A stretch of 64,000 nucleotides of DNA from Manihot esculenta (taxonomy: Eukaryota > Streptophyta > Magnoliopsida > Malpighiales > Euphorbiaceae), in NCBI RefSeq assembly GCF_001659605.2, contig NC_035164.2, forward strand, positions 16,981,393 through 17,045,392, read 5' to 3'. The notes below the pieces were generated by a model. That model had not been told where the DNA came from. It searched no databases and saw only the letters and a list, made by a program, of their open reading frames with translations. Below are positions 1 through 8,463 of the stretch, in pieces. Position numbers and translations under genes: made by a program. Each line of letters starts with the position of its first letter. Position 1 is the stretch's first letter.

Positions 1-121
1 ATAACTGTTTTACCGAATATGTGAAAAACCAGGCTTAACAGGTATGAATAAACCCATCTAGAGCAAGCTCTAGTCAGGGGTACAGAGTACAGAGTACAGA
101 GTACAGAGTACAGAGTACAGA
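1..121 (+). repeat. Element A 5' LTR, segment before nested N
   Basis: This stretch matches the late part of A's LTR (compare 10311-10410 and 15697-15817), ending in GTACAGA heptamers. Positions 117-121 (ACAGA) are the left copy of the target-site duplication made when N inserted. Confidence 0.88.
79..121 (+). repeat. GTACAGA heptamer microsatellite in Tekay LTR
   Basis: The 7-bp unit GTACAGA is repeated head to tail just after the conserved AGCAAGCTCTAGTCAGGG block. Copy number differs among LTRs of the window: about six here and in the first N LTR (from 2094), fewer in the second N LTR fragment (from 2817) and in A's 3' LTR (from 10390), and essentially absent in element B. It lies shortly before the LTR 3' end and was the insertion target of N. 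Confidence 0.85.
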
Positions 122-2315
122 TGTAATACCCGGCTGGAGTCCGGCATTGGAATTCTACTTTCCGGTGGAGTCCGGGATGTCGAAAGTCTCTAGAAGGGTT
201 AGATTTATGTTTTTCTAAAATGTTTTGGCATGTTTCATAGTGTTAAAACATAAGGAAATGAGTTTTTGAGTGAAATGAACCAAGTCAGAAAAGCCAGGTT
301 CGGCCGCCGAAGTTGAGGTTCGGCCGCCGAACATGCATGGCTTTCGGTTTCACGTGTGGCCGCCGAAGGTGGTCTGGCCAGCCACCTATAAATGGCCCTC
401 AGTCGGTTGAAGCGGTAAGAGCACCGTTTCTTTCACTTGCTGAGGTGAAACTCTGTCCTTTGTGAGTATTCTTTCATGTTTTCATTAAATCATGCAAAGA
501 TTTGATTAGTTTTTATGGTATTTTGAAGGTTTGAAGCTAAAAACTCAAAGTTTTGAAGTTTGGAGAGTTTGAAGGAAAGTTGTTCCCAACCTCCACGTTA
601 GGATCATTCATCTACTTGTTTTCAAGAGGTAAGTGAAGATCCTGAGCTTGTTTTTATGTTTTCTGAAGGTTTTATGGGGTTTATGGAGAGAGTTGCATGA
701 ATAGGGTTCTTGGTGAGGTTTTGATGATTTTGTGCATAGAGCTTGTTTCTGTGTCGTTTTTGTTGTGTGTTTGGGGTTTTAAGGTAGTTTCTGACCCCTT
801 TGAGCATATACATGAGTGTATGCAAGTAGAAGTAGTGAAGTGTTTGAGGTGGAGTGAGTTTTGTGCATTGGGCGAGAGGCAGGGCAAGTTTCTGCCCTGC
901 TGATGAACTCAGGTTCGGCAGCCGAAGGTACATTTGGTCGCCGAACCCCTGAGGAGGTGTGAGGAGGTGGCTTCGGCTACCCAAGCTTGCCCCCGAGCTT
1001 TTAGACTTTCGGCTCTGGAGGGAAGTTCGGCCGCCGAAGGTGCTGCCGAAGGGTAGAGACTTTTGTCTCTGGAGTGCCTTTTGGCCTCCGAAACTTGCCC
1101 CCGAAAGGGTTCGGCAGCCGAAAGTGGAAATTCGGCCGCCGAAGGTGCTTGAGTTTCGTCTCTGGAGAGGACTTTCGGCAGCCGAACCTGCCGCCGAAAG
1201 TGTCCTGTCCAGCTTTCCTTTGCATGCTTTGCATGGATGTTAGACTGAGTTTAAGAGGCTTCTTGGGGAGTTTAATAGAGTGATTCATAAGCTAGTTTGG
1301 TCCCTCATTTGAGTCCATCTGTATAGGTACAGACCAGAGGAACCAGAGAGAGCAACAGTGAGTACTGCTCCAGAGTTTACAGAGCCTGCAGAGTCAGTCA
1401 GTCCAGATAGCCAAAGGTGAGTGGAACTAAACTGAACTCTTTTAAGTGACCAATGGAATGTTTTAGCATATCTCATGCATCATACTTATATAATAGATTG
1501 ATTGCATTAGTATTCACGAATATGTTGCATTGCATAGTTATTTGTTGATGTGGGTGAATGCTGAATGATCCAATAGTCTCAGACAGGAAGTCCAGGAGCC
1601 TTTGACTACGCCCTGGCAATGGTAAGTACAAAGGTGTTATATACACATATACATATATGACAGGAAGACTAGGTGCTCGATTCTGCGCCCTGGCACAGAG
1701 TTACTGGGACTATGTGGTGACAGGTTTACTCTTGATGTGGTTTGTCTGTGTTATGACGCATTCCATGAGATCATATTTGAATGAATTGTTTTACTGTTCT
1801 ACTCACTGGGCTATAGAGCTCATCCCACTCCCTTAACCCCAGTTTTGCAAGTTCAGTGTACAGTATACAGAAGAGATCCACAGCGTACAGAAAGAGTAAA
1901 GATATTTGTAATAGCTTAGAGGGGACATGTAATATTAAAGAGATGTAAGAGTTGTGTATAAAGTTAGACATGTGCTTGACTTAGTGATGTTGTTCATAAC
2001 ATGATCTGTATATGTATATCTGTTTTACTGTATGTGAAACACCAGGCTTAACAGGTATGAGTTAACCCATCTAGAGCAAGCTCTAGTCAGGGGTACAGAG
2101 TACAGAGTACAGAGTACAGAGTACAGAGTACAGAGCTAGTGCATGCACATGTTAAGCCTTGGTTCAGAAAAGAGTTTTTATTTTCACAGAAAATGTATGA
2201 TCATGTATGAGTTTTACAGGTACACAGAGAGTATAGCAGGCTTGCTACGGGTTCTGGCGGCCTTAAGCCGACCTAAATCCTAGCGCTGGTGACGGTCCAT
2301 TTTGGGGTCGTTACA
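122..2315 (+). repeat. Element N 5' LTR (complete, 2,194 bp)
   Basis: It starts TGTAATACCCGG and ends GGGGTCGTTACA, followed directly by the PBS. It carries a TATA box near 387, two runs of CCGAA-containing palindromic motifs (about 298-370 and 909-1200), two hairpin-capable CCAGG...CCTGG repeats (about 1592-1617 and 1667-1695), and the GTACAGA microsatellite. It is clearly more diverged from A's LTRs than A's two LTRs are from each other, so N belongs to a different subfamily. Confidence 0.9.
387..393 (+). promoter_or_regulatory. Putative TATA box of N LTR
   Basis: TATAAAT lies in the conserved context CCAGCCACC-TATA-GGCCCTCAGTCGG, which recurs in most Tekay LTRs here. Transcription would start roughly 30 bp downstream, placing the U3/R boundary near 420. 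The position is inferred from sequence only. Confidence 0.55.
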
Positions 2316-2528
2316 GATTGGTATCAGAGCCCTAGGTTCACATGATCGGACCTATAGAGATAGTGTCGGGCTCATAGAGGTTAAAAGTGGTCAAGCACAA
2401 TAGGAAATCATGTCCACTAGGATAGGGTTTTGAGTCCTATTTGTGATATGCCATGAGTTATGCTTGTGCTTTATTGATGTTTATGTGCTAAAGTGCTATG
2501 TTATGTGTTGTTTCAGAGAGTAACGATC
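2316..2528 (+). other. Element N primer-binding site and leader
   Basis: The PBS TGGTATCAGAGCC starts 3 bp after the LTR, as in the other Tekay elements here, and is complementary to the 3' end of plant initiator Met-tRNA (family knowledge). The leader runs to a TTTCAGAGAGTAA stretch equivalent to the position just before gag ATG in intact relatives. Gag is absent: the sequence jumps straight into LTR tail at about 2529. Confidence 0.8.
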
Positions 2529-3024
2529 ACTGGGCTATAGAGCTCATCCCACTCCCTTAACCCCAGTTTTGCAGGTTCAGTGTACAGTATACAGAAGAGA
2601 TCCACAGCGTACAAAAAGAGTAAAGATATTTGTAATAGCTTAGAGGGGACATGTAATAGTAAAGAGATGTAAGAGTTGTGTATAAAGTTAGACATGTGCT
2701 TGACTTAGTGATGTTGTTCATAACATGATCTGTATATGTATATCTGTTTTACTATATGTGAAACACTAGGCTTAACAGGTATGAGTTAACCCATCTAGAG
2801 CAAGCTCTAGTCAGGGGTACAGAGTACAGAGTACAGAGTACAGAGCTAGTGCATGCACATGTTAAGCCTTGGTTCAGAAAGAGTTTTTATTTTCACAGAA
2901 AATGTATGAGCATGTATGAGTTTTACAGGTACACAGAGAGTATAGCAGGCTTGCTACGGGTTCTGGCGGCCTTAAGCTGACCTAAATCCTAGCGCCGGTG
3001 ACGGTCCATTTTGGGGTCGTTACA
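2529..3024 (+). repeat. Element N 3' LTR fragment (tail only)
   Basis: It repeats the terminal part of the N LTR (compare 1805-2315), beginning at CACTGGGCTATAGAGC and ending GGGGTCGTTACA. It has fewer GTACAGA units than the upstream copy. Because the LTR end is followed by ACAGA and then A's LTR tail, it marks the right boundary of N. Confidence 0.87.
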
Positions 3025-3210
3025 ACAGAGATAGTGCATGCACAGGTTAAGCCGTGGTTCAGAAAAGAGTGTTTATTTTCACAGAAAATGTATGATCATG
3101 TATGAGATTTACAGGTACACAGAGAGTATAGCAGGCTTGCTACGGGATCTGGCGGCCTTAAGCCGACCTGAATCCTAGCGCCGGTGACGGTCCATTTTGG
3201 GGTCGTTACA
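3025..3210 (+). repeat. Element A 5' LTR tail
   Basis: After the right ACAGA duplication the A LTR resumes (GATAGTGCATGCACAGG...) and ends GGTCGTTACA at 3210. It matches the end of A's 3' LTR (about 10409-10592) more closely than N's tail, for example in reading AAGCCGTGG rather than AAGCCTTGG. Confidence 0.88.
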
Positions 3211-3457
3211 GATTGGTATCAGAGCCCTAGGTTCACATGATTGGACCTATAGAGCGAGTGTCGGGCTCATAGAGGTTAGAGGAAGTCAAGCACAAGAGGG
3301 AATCATGTCTATTAGGATAGGATGTTGAGTCCTGTCTGTTTGATGCTATGAAATGCCATGATATGCATGTGCATTATTGACATTTATGTGAGTTAAATAT
3401 ATGCTGATATGCTATATGATGTGCTGTGTTTGTTTTGTTTTGTTTTCAGAGTTAAGA
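3211..3457 (+). other. Element A PBS and leader
   Basis: TGGTATCAGAGCC at about 3214 is the Met-tRNA type primer-binding site. The leader ends in a pyrimidine-rich stretch and CAG (TGTTTTGTTTTGTTTTCAG) just before the gag ATG. This resembles a splice acceptor and is shared in form by elements B and E, but no matching donor could be established. Confidence 0.75.
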
Positions 3458-6400
3458 ATGCGAGGAACTCGTCGATCAGCTCGATTGACTAGAGTCCCAC
3501 CAGATAGTGAGAGAACAGCTGCTCGTCCTCCTGTATTGCCAAGGGCAAGGTCTCAAAGATCTAGCAGGGAAGGTACGTCAGTAGACCCTAGAAGGTCTGT
3601 AGACGAGAGCAGAAGAGGTACTGTGAGAGGAGGAAGATCAGAGGAAGTGAGGGAGGCTATGGAGATTGACCAGTCTAGAGATGGAAGCATGGGTGTAGGC
3701 AGATCTGAAGAAGGTATGGGAGAGTCTCAGGGAGGCGTTCAGGCCGCAAGTTATGGCTATCCATCCTTTCCTCAGGACCCAGGGTATCCGATGGAAGGTA
3801 TGTCGGAGTACTCTAGCTTTGTCCCATATCCTACTTACATGCCTTATATGCCTTATCCTCATTATTACCCACCATATCCTATGTATCCACCTTCCCCTAC
3901 CCATCCAAGTGCAGCACACCCAGAGCTAAATGACCCAATACCACCATCACTACCAGAACCAGTAGCCCCTGTTGTTGACAGACATCAACCTAGCTCATCT
4001 AGAGGTAAAGTGCAAATGACAGAGTACCTGAAATTGGATGCTCCTAAATACAACACGAGAGATGATCCATTTGAATACCTCAGATCAGTTAGGATGATAA
4101 CTAGTGAATTGGGAGCTGATGATAGTAGAGCCATTGAGATGGCAGGGTTTACACTTAAGTGTAAGAAAGCTCGAGAATGGTTCAAGAACTATATGGAGCC
4201 CAGGGTGGACAGTTTGTCATGGGGAGAATTCGCCGATGAGTTTGCAGGGTGGGCTTTTCCTGATAGCTCCAGAGAGATGAAAGTAATTGAATTTGAGCAG
4301 TTGAGACAAACAGACGAGATGAGTGTTGACGAGTTTACAGATAAGTTCCTGGATTTGCTTCAGTATGTGGGTCAAGCCTATGATACTGATCAGAAGAAGG
4401 CAAGGAGATACACTATGAGACTTCATCCCAGGTATTCTTCCTTGATTCTTCCAGCAGAAAAGGAGAGTTTCCACTCTATAGTGGATGACGCTAGGAAAAT
4501 GGAAGCAAGTGCCACTATGCAGAAACAGTCAAAAGCACAGGCTTCGGGGTCTAAGGCCCCCAGTTCAGGAACTTCAGGCAGCAAGAGATGGGATAGAGCA
4601 AAAGGAACAAAGAGTAAGTTCTGGAATAAAGTCAAGTCTGGTCTGGGAATAGGTAGTGGCTCAAGCTCTGGCGCAAGTAGTCCAGTATGTAGGAGATGTG
4701 GGAGAACACACAGGGGAGCTTGTCAGTTGGGATCTTCAGCCTGCTTTAGATGTGGACAGGAAGGGCATTTTGCTCGGGATTGTCCTCAGGTGACTTTTGC
4801 ACCATCCCAGCATATGAGTTTAGGCAGTGTAGTATAGCCAGCAGCTCCAGCCGTGCCTCAGAGTAGTGGCAGAGGTAGAGGGAGAGGGGCAGCCTCTACT
4901 TCAGCAGCAGGTTCCTGAGGTGGAAATCCGGTAGCCCCAGCACGGATTTTCACTGTGACATAGGAGGAGGCTAACACGTCGAACACAGTGGTGTCAGGTA
5001 ATCTCATCATAGGGTGTTCCGATGTGTATGCTTTGATGGACCCCGGTGCTTCTCATTCCTTTGTTGCTTCGAGAGCCATAGAGAGGTTGGGTTTGATGAT
5101 TTCTGAGTTAGAGTATCCTCTATGGGTCAGTGGACCCAAGTGTGACCCATCAGTGGCAGTGTCAGTCTGTCGTTTCAGTCTAGTGTTCATAGAGGGTAGA
5201 TACCTTCCAGCTGACCTTGTGGTTCTAGACTTGACAGATTTTGATGTCATTCTAGGGATGGATTGGTTATCTGCATATGGTGCGACCTTGGACTGTAGAG
5301 AGAAGGTAGTTAGTCTTAGAGACCAGGATGGGTCAGAGTGTGTCTTCAGAGGAGACAGGAGGGGTACACCCAGAGGTTTGATTTCAGCCCTTTAGGCTCG
5401 TCGTTTGCTTAGGCGGGGTTGTCAGGGGTTTCTAGCTCATGTGAGGGAGCTAGATAGTCAGGTTAGGGAACCAGCCACAGTACCAGTAGTCCGAGAGTTT
5501 CCAGATGTCTTCCCAGACGAACTTCTACGACTACCACCTGGTAGGGAGATAGAGTTTGAAATTGAATTGCTGCCTGATACCCAACCTATCTCTATTCCTC
5601 CCTACAGAATGGCACCAGTAGAGTTAAAGGAGTTGAAAGAACAGTTGCAGGATTTGGTAGATAAGGGTTTCATCTGCCCTAGTACCTCACCTTGGGGTGC
5701 TCCAGTGCTCTTTGTCAGAAAGAAGGATGGATCCCTCAGACTTTGTATCGACTATAGACAGTTGAACAAGGTCACTACCAAGAATAGGTATCCTTTACCT
5801 AGGATTGATGATCTATTTGACCAGCTAGCTGGAGCAGGTTATTTCTCTAAAATAGATCTGCGATCCGGGTATCATCAATTGAGAGTCAGAGAGGCAGATG
5901 TGCCAAAGACAGCTTTCAGGACCAGATATGGGCATTATGAGTTCTTAGTGATGCCGTTCGGGTTGACTAACGCCCCTGCAGCATTCATGGATCTCATGAA
6001 CAGAGTTTTCAGCGAGTATCTGGATCACTTTGTTATTGTTTTTATCGATGACATCTTAGTGTATTCCAGAGATGCAGAGGAGCATGCCCAGCATCTGAGG
6101 ATAGTACTGCAGACACTGAGAGAGCATGGGTTGTATGCCAAGTTCTCTAAGTCTGAGTTTTGGTTGAGGAGCATTTCCTTCTTGGGACACGTGGTATCAG
6201 CAGAAGGGATTGAGGTAGACCCCAAGAAGATAGAGGCTGTAGCTAACTGGCCCAGACCCACTACAGTGACTGAGATTAAAAGTTTTCTAGGACTGGCAGG
6301 TTACTACAGGAGGTTCGTTCAGGACTTCTCGAAAATAGCTGCTCCTATGACCAAACTAACTCAGAAGAACCAGAAGTTTATCTGGTCAGACCAGTGCGAA

Positions 6401-8383
6401 GAGAGCTTTGAGGAGCTCAAGAGGAAATTGACATCAGCACCAGTGTTAGCTTTGCCTGTTAGTAACGAGGATTTCACAGTGCTCTGTGATGCATCTCGAG
6501 TGGGCTTGGGTTGTGTTTTGATGCAGAGTGATAGGGTGATTGCTTATGCTTCTAGACAGTTGAAGAAGCACGAGTTGAATTACCCCACCCATGACCTAGA
6601 GATGGCAGCAGTTATCTTTGCACTCAAGATGTGGAGGCATTACCTCTATGGGGTTAAATGCGAGATCTTCACTGATCACAAGAGTTTACAGTACATCTTG
6701 AGCCAGAGAGAGCTGAATTTGAGGCAGAGAATATGGGTATAATTGCTTAGTGATTATGATTGTAAGATCCAGTATCATCTAGGTAAGGCGAATGTTGTGG
6801 CAGACGCCTTAAGCCGGATGTCATTAGGCAGTTTATCCCATATAGCAGCAGAGCGGAGACCAGTAGTGATGGAGCTTTATAAGCTCATAGAGGAAGGGTT
6901 ACAGTTAGAATTGTCTGGTACAGGTGCGTTGATAGCACAGATGAGAGTGACACCAGTGTTTTTGGAGCAGATAGCTCAGAAACAGCATGAGGACCCAGAG
7001 TTGATGAAAATTGCCAGGACTGTTAAGTCAGACAACAGTGCAGAGTTCAGATTTGATAGCAAAGGGATCCTTCGCTATGGGAGTCGCCTTTGTGTACCAG
7101 ATGGTAGCAGTCTGAAGGAAGCCATTATGAGGGAAGCTCATAATGCGAGGTATAGTGTTCACCTAGGAGCCACCAAGATGTATCAGGATCTGAAGAGGGT
7201 ATATTGGTGGCCAGCCATGAAGAAAGAAGTAGCGCAGTTCATGACAGCCTGTGAGGTTTGTCACAGGGTGAAACTAGAACATCAGAAGCCGGCTGGAATG
7301 CTTAACCCACTGCCGATTCCAGAATGGAAATGGGAGAACATAGCGATGGATTTTGTAGTGGGCTTACCGGCAGTGTCCAACAGGATAGACTCCATATGGG
7401 TGATTGTGGACAGACTTACGAAATCTGCTCATTTCATTCCAGTCAGGAGTAACTATACTATGGATAAGTTGGCACAGGTATATCTGGATGAGATAGTGAG
7501 ATTGCATGGAGTTCCAGTATCTATAGTTTCAGACAAAGGACCTCAGTTCACCTCCAGATTTTGGCAGAGTCTGCAGAGTGCGATGGGCACGAGGTTGGAT
7601 TTTAGCACTGCTTTCCATCCGCAGACTGATGGACAGTCAGAGAGGACCATCCAGACCATAGAGGATATGCTCCGAATGTGTGTGTTAGACTTTGGCGGTT
7701 CTTGGAGGCAGCATCTACCTCTGGTGGAGTTTGCCTACAATAACAACCATCATGCTAGCATAGGGATGGCTCCTTATGAAGCGTTGTATGGGAGGACGTG
7801 CAGATCACCTGTTTGCTGGGAAGAGGTAGGAGAGAAGGCTCTTGCAGGGCCAGAGTTAGTAGAGATTACCAGTAGAGTGGTGCCCGTGATCAGAGAGAGG
7901 ATTCGAACTGCTCAGAGCAGGCATAAAAGCTATGCAGACGTACGCAGGAAGCAGATAGAGTTTCAGGAGGGTAGTATGGTATTGCTAAAGGTGTCTCCAA
8001 TGAAAGGAGTGGTTCGTTTTGGAAAGAAGGGTAAGTTAGCTCCACGGTACATTGGACCCTTTGAGATTTTACAGAGGATTGGACATGTGTCGTATAAGCT
8101 AGATTTACCTACTTCTATGGAGAGGATTCACCCGGTATTTCATGTTTCTATGCTACGGCAATTCGTGTCAGATCCGAGTCAGGTTCTTAGTGAGCCTGAT
8201 GTGGAGATTCTGAGAGATCTCACTTATATAGAGCAGCCAGTACGGATTTTGGACACACAGATCAGACAACTAAGAAACAAGGAGATTCCGATGGTGAAAG
8301 TCCTATGGAACCACCATAATCTAGAAGAGTGTACGTGGGAGACGCGGGAGTCTATGCTCCAGCAGTATCCATATCTATTTTGA
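3458..8383 (+). pseudogene. Element A gag-pol polyprotein, copy 1 (five nonsense codons)
   Basis: One frame of 1,642 codons. The ATG at 3458 is chosen because B, C and E share the following MRGTR start; an upstream in-frame ATG at 3401 lies in the leader. Gag capsid-like region is at residues ~200-310, followed by a C-x2-C-x3-H-x3-C motif (~4687-4722) and a canonical CCHC knuckle (~4742-4783). The protease motif is DPGAS at 5039; the RT active site FIDDILVYS is at 6041; RNase H lies at ~6480-6720. The integrase has an HHCC finger (~7139-7262) and D,D,E residues near 7347, 7531 and 7639. A chromodomain is at ~8236-8380. Stops are TAG 4835, TGA 4916, TAG 4961, TAG 5393 and TAA 6740. No frameshift was seen. 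It would act in retrotransposition but cannot be translated whole. Confidence 0.9.
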
Positions 8384-8428
8384 GGTTCGTTTTCCTCCTT
8401 TTTATGTGTTTATTTGTTTATTTGTGAA

Positions 8429-8463
8429 ACATTCGAGGACGAATGTTCTTAAGGGGGGGAGAA
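8429..8463 (+). other. Element A polypurine tract with upstream palindrome
   Basis: The perfect inverted repeat ACATTCGAGGACGAATGT (8429-8446) precedes the polypurine tract AAGGGGGGGAGAA (8451-8463), which abuts the 3' LTR. The tract primes plus-strand DNA synthesis in LTR elements. The palindrome recurs at the same place in B and C, with a changed loop in C. Confidence 0.85.

Larger units (their letters stand above)
122..3024 (+). mobile_element. Nested truncated Tekay-type element N, copy 1
   Basis: N is flanked by a perfect 5-bp duplication ACAGA (117-121 and 3025-3029) inside the 5' LTR of A. It consists of one complete LTR (122-2315), a PBS and leader (2316-2528), then only the last ~496 bp of a second LTR (2529-3024). 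The whole gag-pol and most of the 3' LTR are gone. The loss runs from about where the gag start codon would be to the CACTGGGCTATAG block of the 3' LTR. Both LTR parts share diagnostic variants, so this is one internally deleted element rather than two insertions. Confidence 0.85.

Noticed and set aside
622..1288. Several ORFs on both strands with FGGR, RPPK or RRPN repeats (also at 9237-9582, 14624-14906, 29267-29534, 36580-37003, 39736-40087, 49530-49825, 56218-56523)
   Set aside because: They are frames through the TTCGGCCGCCGAA palindromes of the LTRs, overlap each other on both strands, and have no start context or conserved domain.
2529..3024. LTR tail as an LTR-internal tandem repeat
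   Set aside because: The ACAGA duplications at 117-121 and 3025-3029 show that it is the right end of nested element N.
3401..3457. N-terminal extension of element A gag
   Set aside because: Hydrophobic residues in the leader are not shared with B, C or E, while all four share the downstream MRGTR start.
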